Below, piece after piece: positions 24,040 through 24,876 of a stretch of DNA of 24,876 bases (the stretch's first letter is position 1; every line of letters starts with the position of its first letter). Source of the DNA: T3Sed10-241 sp036796255 (GTDB taxonomy: Bacteria > Bacteroidota > Bacteroidia > Flavobacteriales_D > Cryomorphaceae); the NCBI GenBank assembly GCA_036796255.1, contig DAIRDH010000046.1:1-24876 (forward strand), given 5' to 3'. Under the pieces are notes generated by a model, which saw only the letters and a list, made by a program, of their open reading frames with translations, was not told where the DNA came from and made no database searches. Made by a program: the position numbers and the translations under genes.

Positions 24040-24735
24040 ATGGGCAAGATCAGCGATTATGGCAAGTTGAAACGATTCGTCCTCCAGCGTTCCGGGCTGA
24101 AGCGCGATGTGTATGAGCTTGGAAAGAAGCAATTGGCTTTGCTCAAGGGAGAAGTTGCGGCGCATATAGAGCGCCTTTCGGCAGATGTAGCCAAAGTCGA
24201 CAAGCGGCTGGAAATCAAATTTCACGAGCGCAACGAATACGAATTTGCCTGCACCATCGCTGGTGATTATCTGCTTTTCAACATGCACACCAATGTGTTT
24301 CGCATTGATACGGACGTGCCTGACGTTCCATTCGGTACTTACCTCACCGACAATCCCAACAGGGCTTATTGCGCAGTGATTCACGTGTACAATTTTCTTG
24401 CAGACAGCTTCCGTTTTGAGCGCGGCAGTGATGCGGGATACCTCGTGGCGCGCATCTTCATCAATGCGGAAAATCATTTTTTCGTGGAAGGAATCAACAG
24501 CCTCGGTGAGCGCTTCAGCGCCTTTGCGAATGCCACTTTCGATGCGCAAGCGGCCACCCAGGTGGTACTTGCTGTGACGCTTGAAGCCTTGAATTTTGAG
24601 CTTCTTGTGCCTGAGTATGCTTTGGTAAGCGATATTGCATTGACCAACGCCATTCGCACCTCCGGCCTTACCGGCAGGCGTACTGACAAGCGTCTGGGTT
24701 TTAAACTTCAGGCGGAAAGATTGGATGAAGAATAA
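24040..24735 (+). CDS. Conserved-looking hypothetical cytosolic protein
   Basis: I choose the ATG at 24040 (MGKISDYGKLKRFVLQ), 13 bases after the proS stop, giving 231 residues; the frame is open further upstream but that part lies inside proS. No signal peptide or membrane helix. A basic, helical N-terminus (about 1-60, with heptad-like Leu/Val spacing: LALLKGEVAAHIERLSADVAKVDKRLEIKF) precedes a mixed alpha/beta core (about 62-190) with FACTIAGDYLLFNMHTNVFRID and YCAVIHVYNFLADSFRF. The C-terminus is charged (LGFKLQAERLDEE). The close spacing suggests co-transcription with proS. I do not recognise the family and assign no function. Confidence 0.75.
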   Translation: MGKISDYGKLKRFVLQRSGLKRDVYELGKKQLALLKGEVAAHIERLSADVAKVDKRLEIKFHERNEYEFACTIAGDYLLFNMHTNVFRIDTDVPDVPFGTYLTDNPNRAYCAVIHVYNFLADSFRFERGSDAGYLVARIFINAENHFFVEGINSLGERFSAFANATFDAQAATQVVLAVTLEALNFELLVPEYALVSDIALTNAIRTSGLTGRRTDKRLGFKLQAERLDEE

Positions 24736-24754
24736 ATTTTTTTACTCCGAAAGC

Positions 24755-24783
24755 TTGCATTAGAAAAAAACCTACTATATTTG
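24755..24783 (+). promoter_or_regulatory. Bacteroidota-type promoter of tRNA-Glu (TTG -33, TATATTTG -7)
   Basis: TTG at 24755-24757 and TATATTTG at 24776-24783 are separated by 18 bases, the best two-box match in the window to the Bacteroidota consensus. The -7 box ends 19 bases before the tRNA. Confidence 0.75.
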
Positions 24784-24802
24784 CAGCCCGATAACGGAAA
24801 AT

Positions 24803-24874
24803 GGCCCGTTCGTCTAGGGGTTAGGACGCCAGGTTTTCATCCTGGTAGCAGGGGTTCGAATCCCCTACGGGCTA
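24803..24874 (+). tRNA. tRNA-Glu (anticodon TTC)
   Basis: Cloverleaf by eye: acceptor GGCCCGT (24803-24809) pairs with ACGGGCT (24867-24873) with a G-U closing pair; D arm starts GTCT and ends AGGAC; anticodon stem CCAGG/CCTGG encloses loop TTTTCAT with anticodon TTC; T arm AGGGG/CCCCT encloses TTCGAAT; discriminator A at 24874. The two following bases, CA, do not complete an encoded CCA, so the tail would be added by tRNA nucleotidyltransferase. The anticodon loop and the TTCGTCTAG D-arm entry match bacterial tRNA-Glu. Confidence 0.96.
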
Positions 24875-24876
24875 CA

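Overview
This window looks like a chromosome segment from a Bacteroidota bacterium, most likely of the Flavobacteriales type. The evidence is a large adhesin ending in a gliding-motility/type IX secretion (T9SS) type B C-terminal domain, a PorP/SprF-type barrel beside a PorE-like OmpA protein, a DUF5687 permease, OmpP1/FadL barrels, a eukaryote/archaeal-type ProRS, promoters of the form TAnnTTTG in place of a classical -10 box, and almost no Shine-Dalgarno sequences. Genus cannot be told from this sequence.

Layout. 1-311: end of an outer-membrane barrel gene. 377-1565: small accessory stretch with a short DUF6922-like ORF and a Bro-N (antirepressor/DinD-like) protein. 1613-4207: a divergent pair, an M16 zinc peptidase (-) and an AAA_14/DUF4143 ATPase (+). 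Their shared intergenic region holds two copies of a 13-bp-arm palindrome, one next to the ATPase promoter. 4241-12676: a T9SS cell-surface module made of a 1,475-residue PKD-repeat adhesin with type B sorting domain (-) and, divergent from it, a three-gene overlapping operon for a secreted M43 metalloprotease, a PorP/SprF-like barrel and a PorE-like TPR/propeller/OmpA lipid- or peptidoglycan-associated protein. 12888-15074: a DUF5687 ABC permease with its ATPase. 15180-17888: ridA, a four-helix membrane protein and an M61 PDZ aminopeptidase-like protein. 18031-19419: lpdA (dihydrolipoyl dehydrogenase), closed by a strong bidirectional terminator. 19502-22421: a minus-strand operon of a very unusual Met/Gly/Trp-rich lipoprotein and an OmpP1/FadL barrel. 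22551-24735: proS and an unknown cytosolic protein. 24803-24874: tRNA-Glu(TTC) with a near-ideal Bacteroidota promoter.

The most distinctive content is (a) the palindrome pair linked to the AAA_14 ATPase, (b) the compact adhesin / M43 protease / PorP-SprF / PorE-like locus, which reads as a dedicated display and perhaps processing unit for one giant adhesin, and (c) the Met-rich, NPWM-repeat lipoprotein co-transcribed with a FadL-type barrel. Everything else is ordinary housekeeping. There is no CRISPR array, insertion sequence, rRNA or clear phage block. No gene-free stretch exceeds 300 bases; the longest is 12677-12887, in which I see only a weak promoter-like element.
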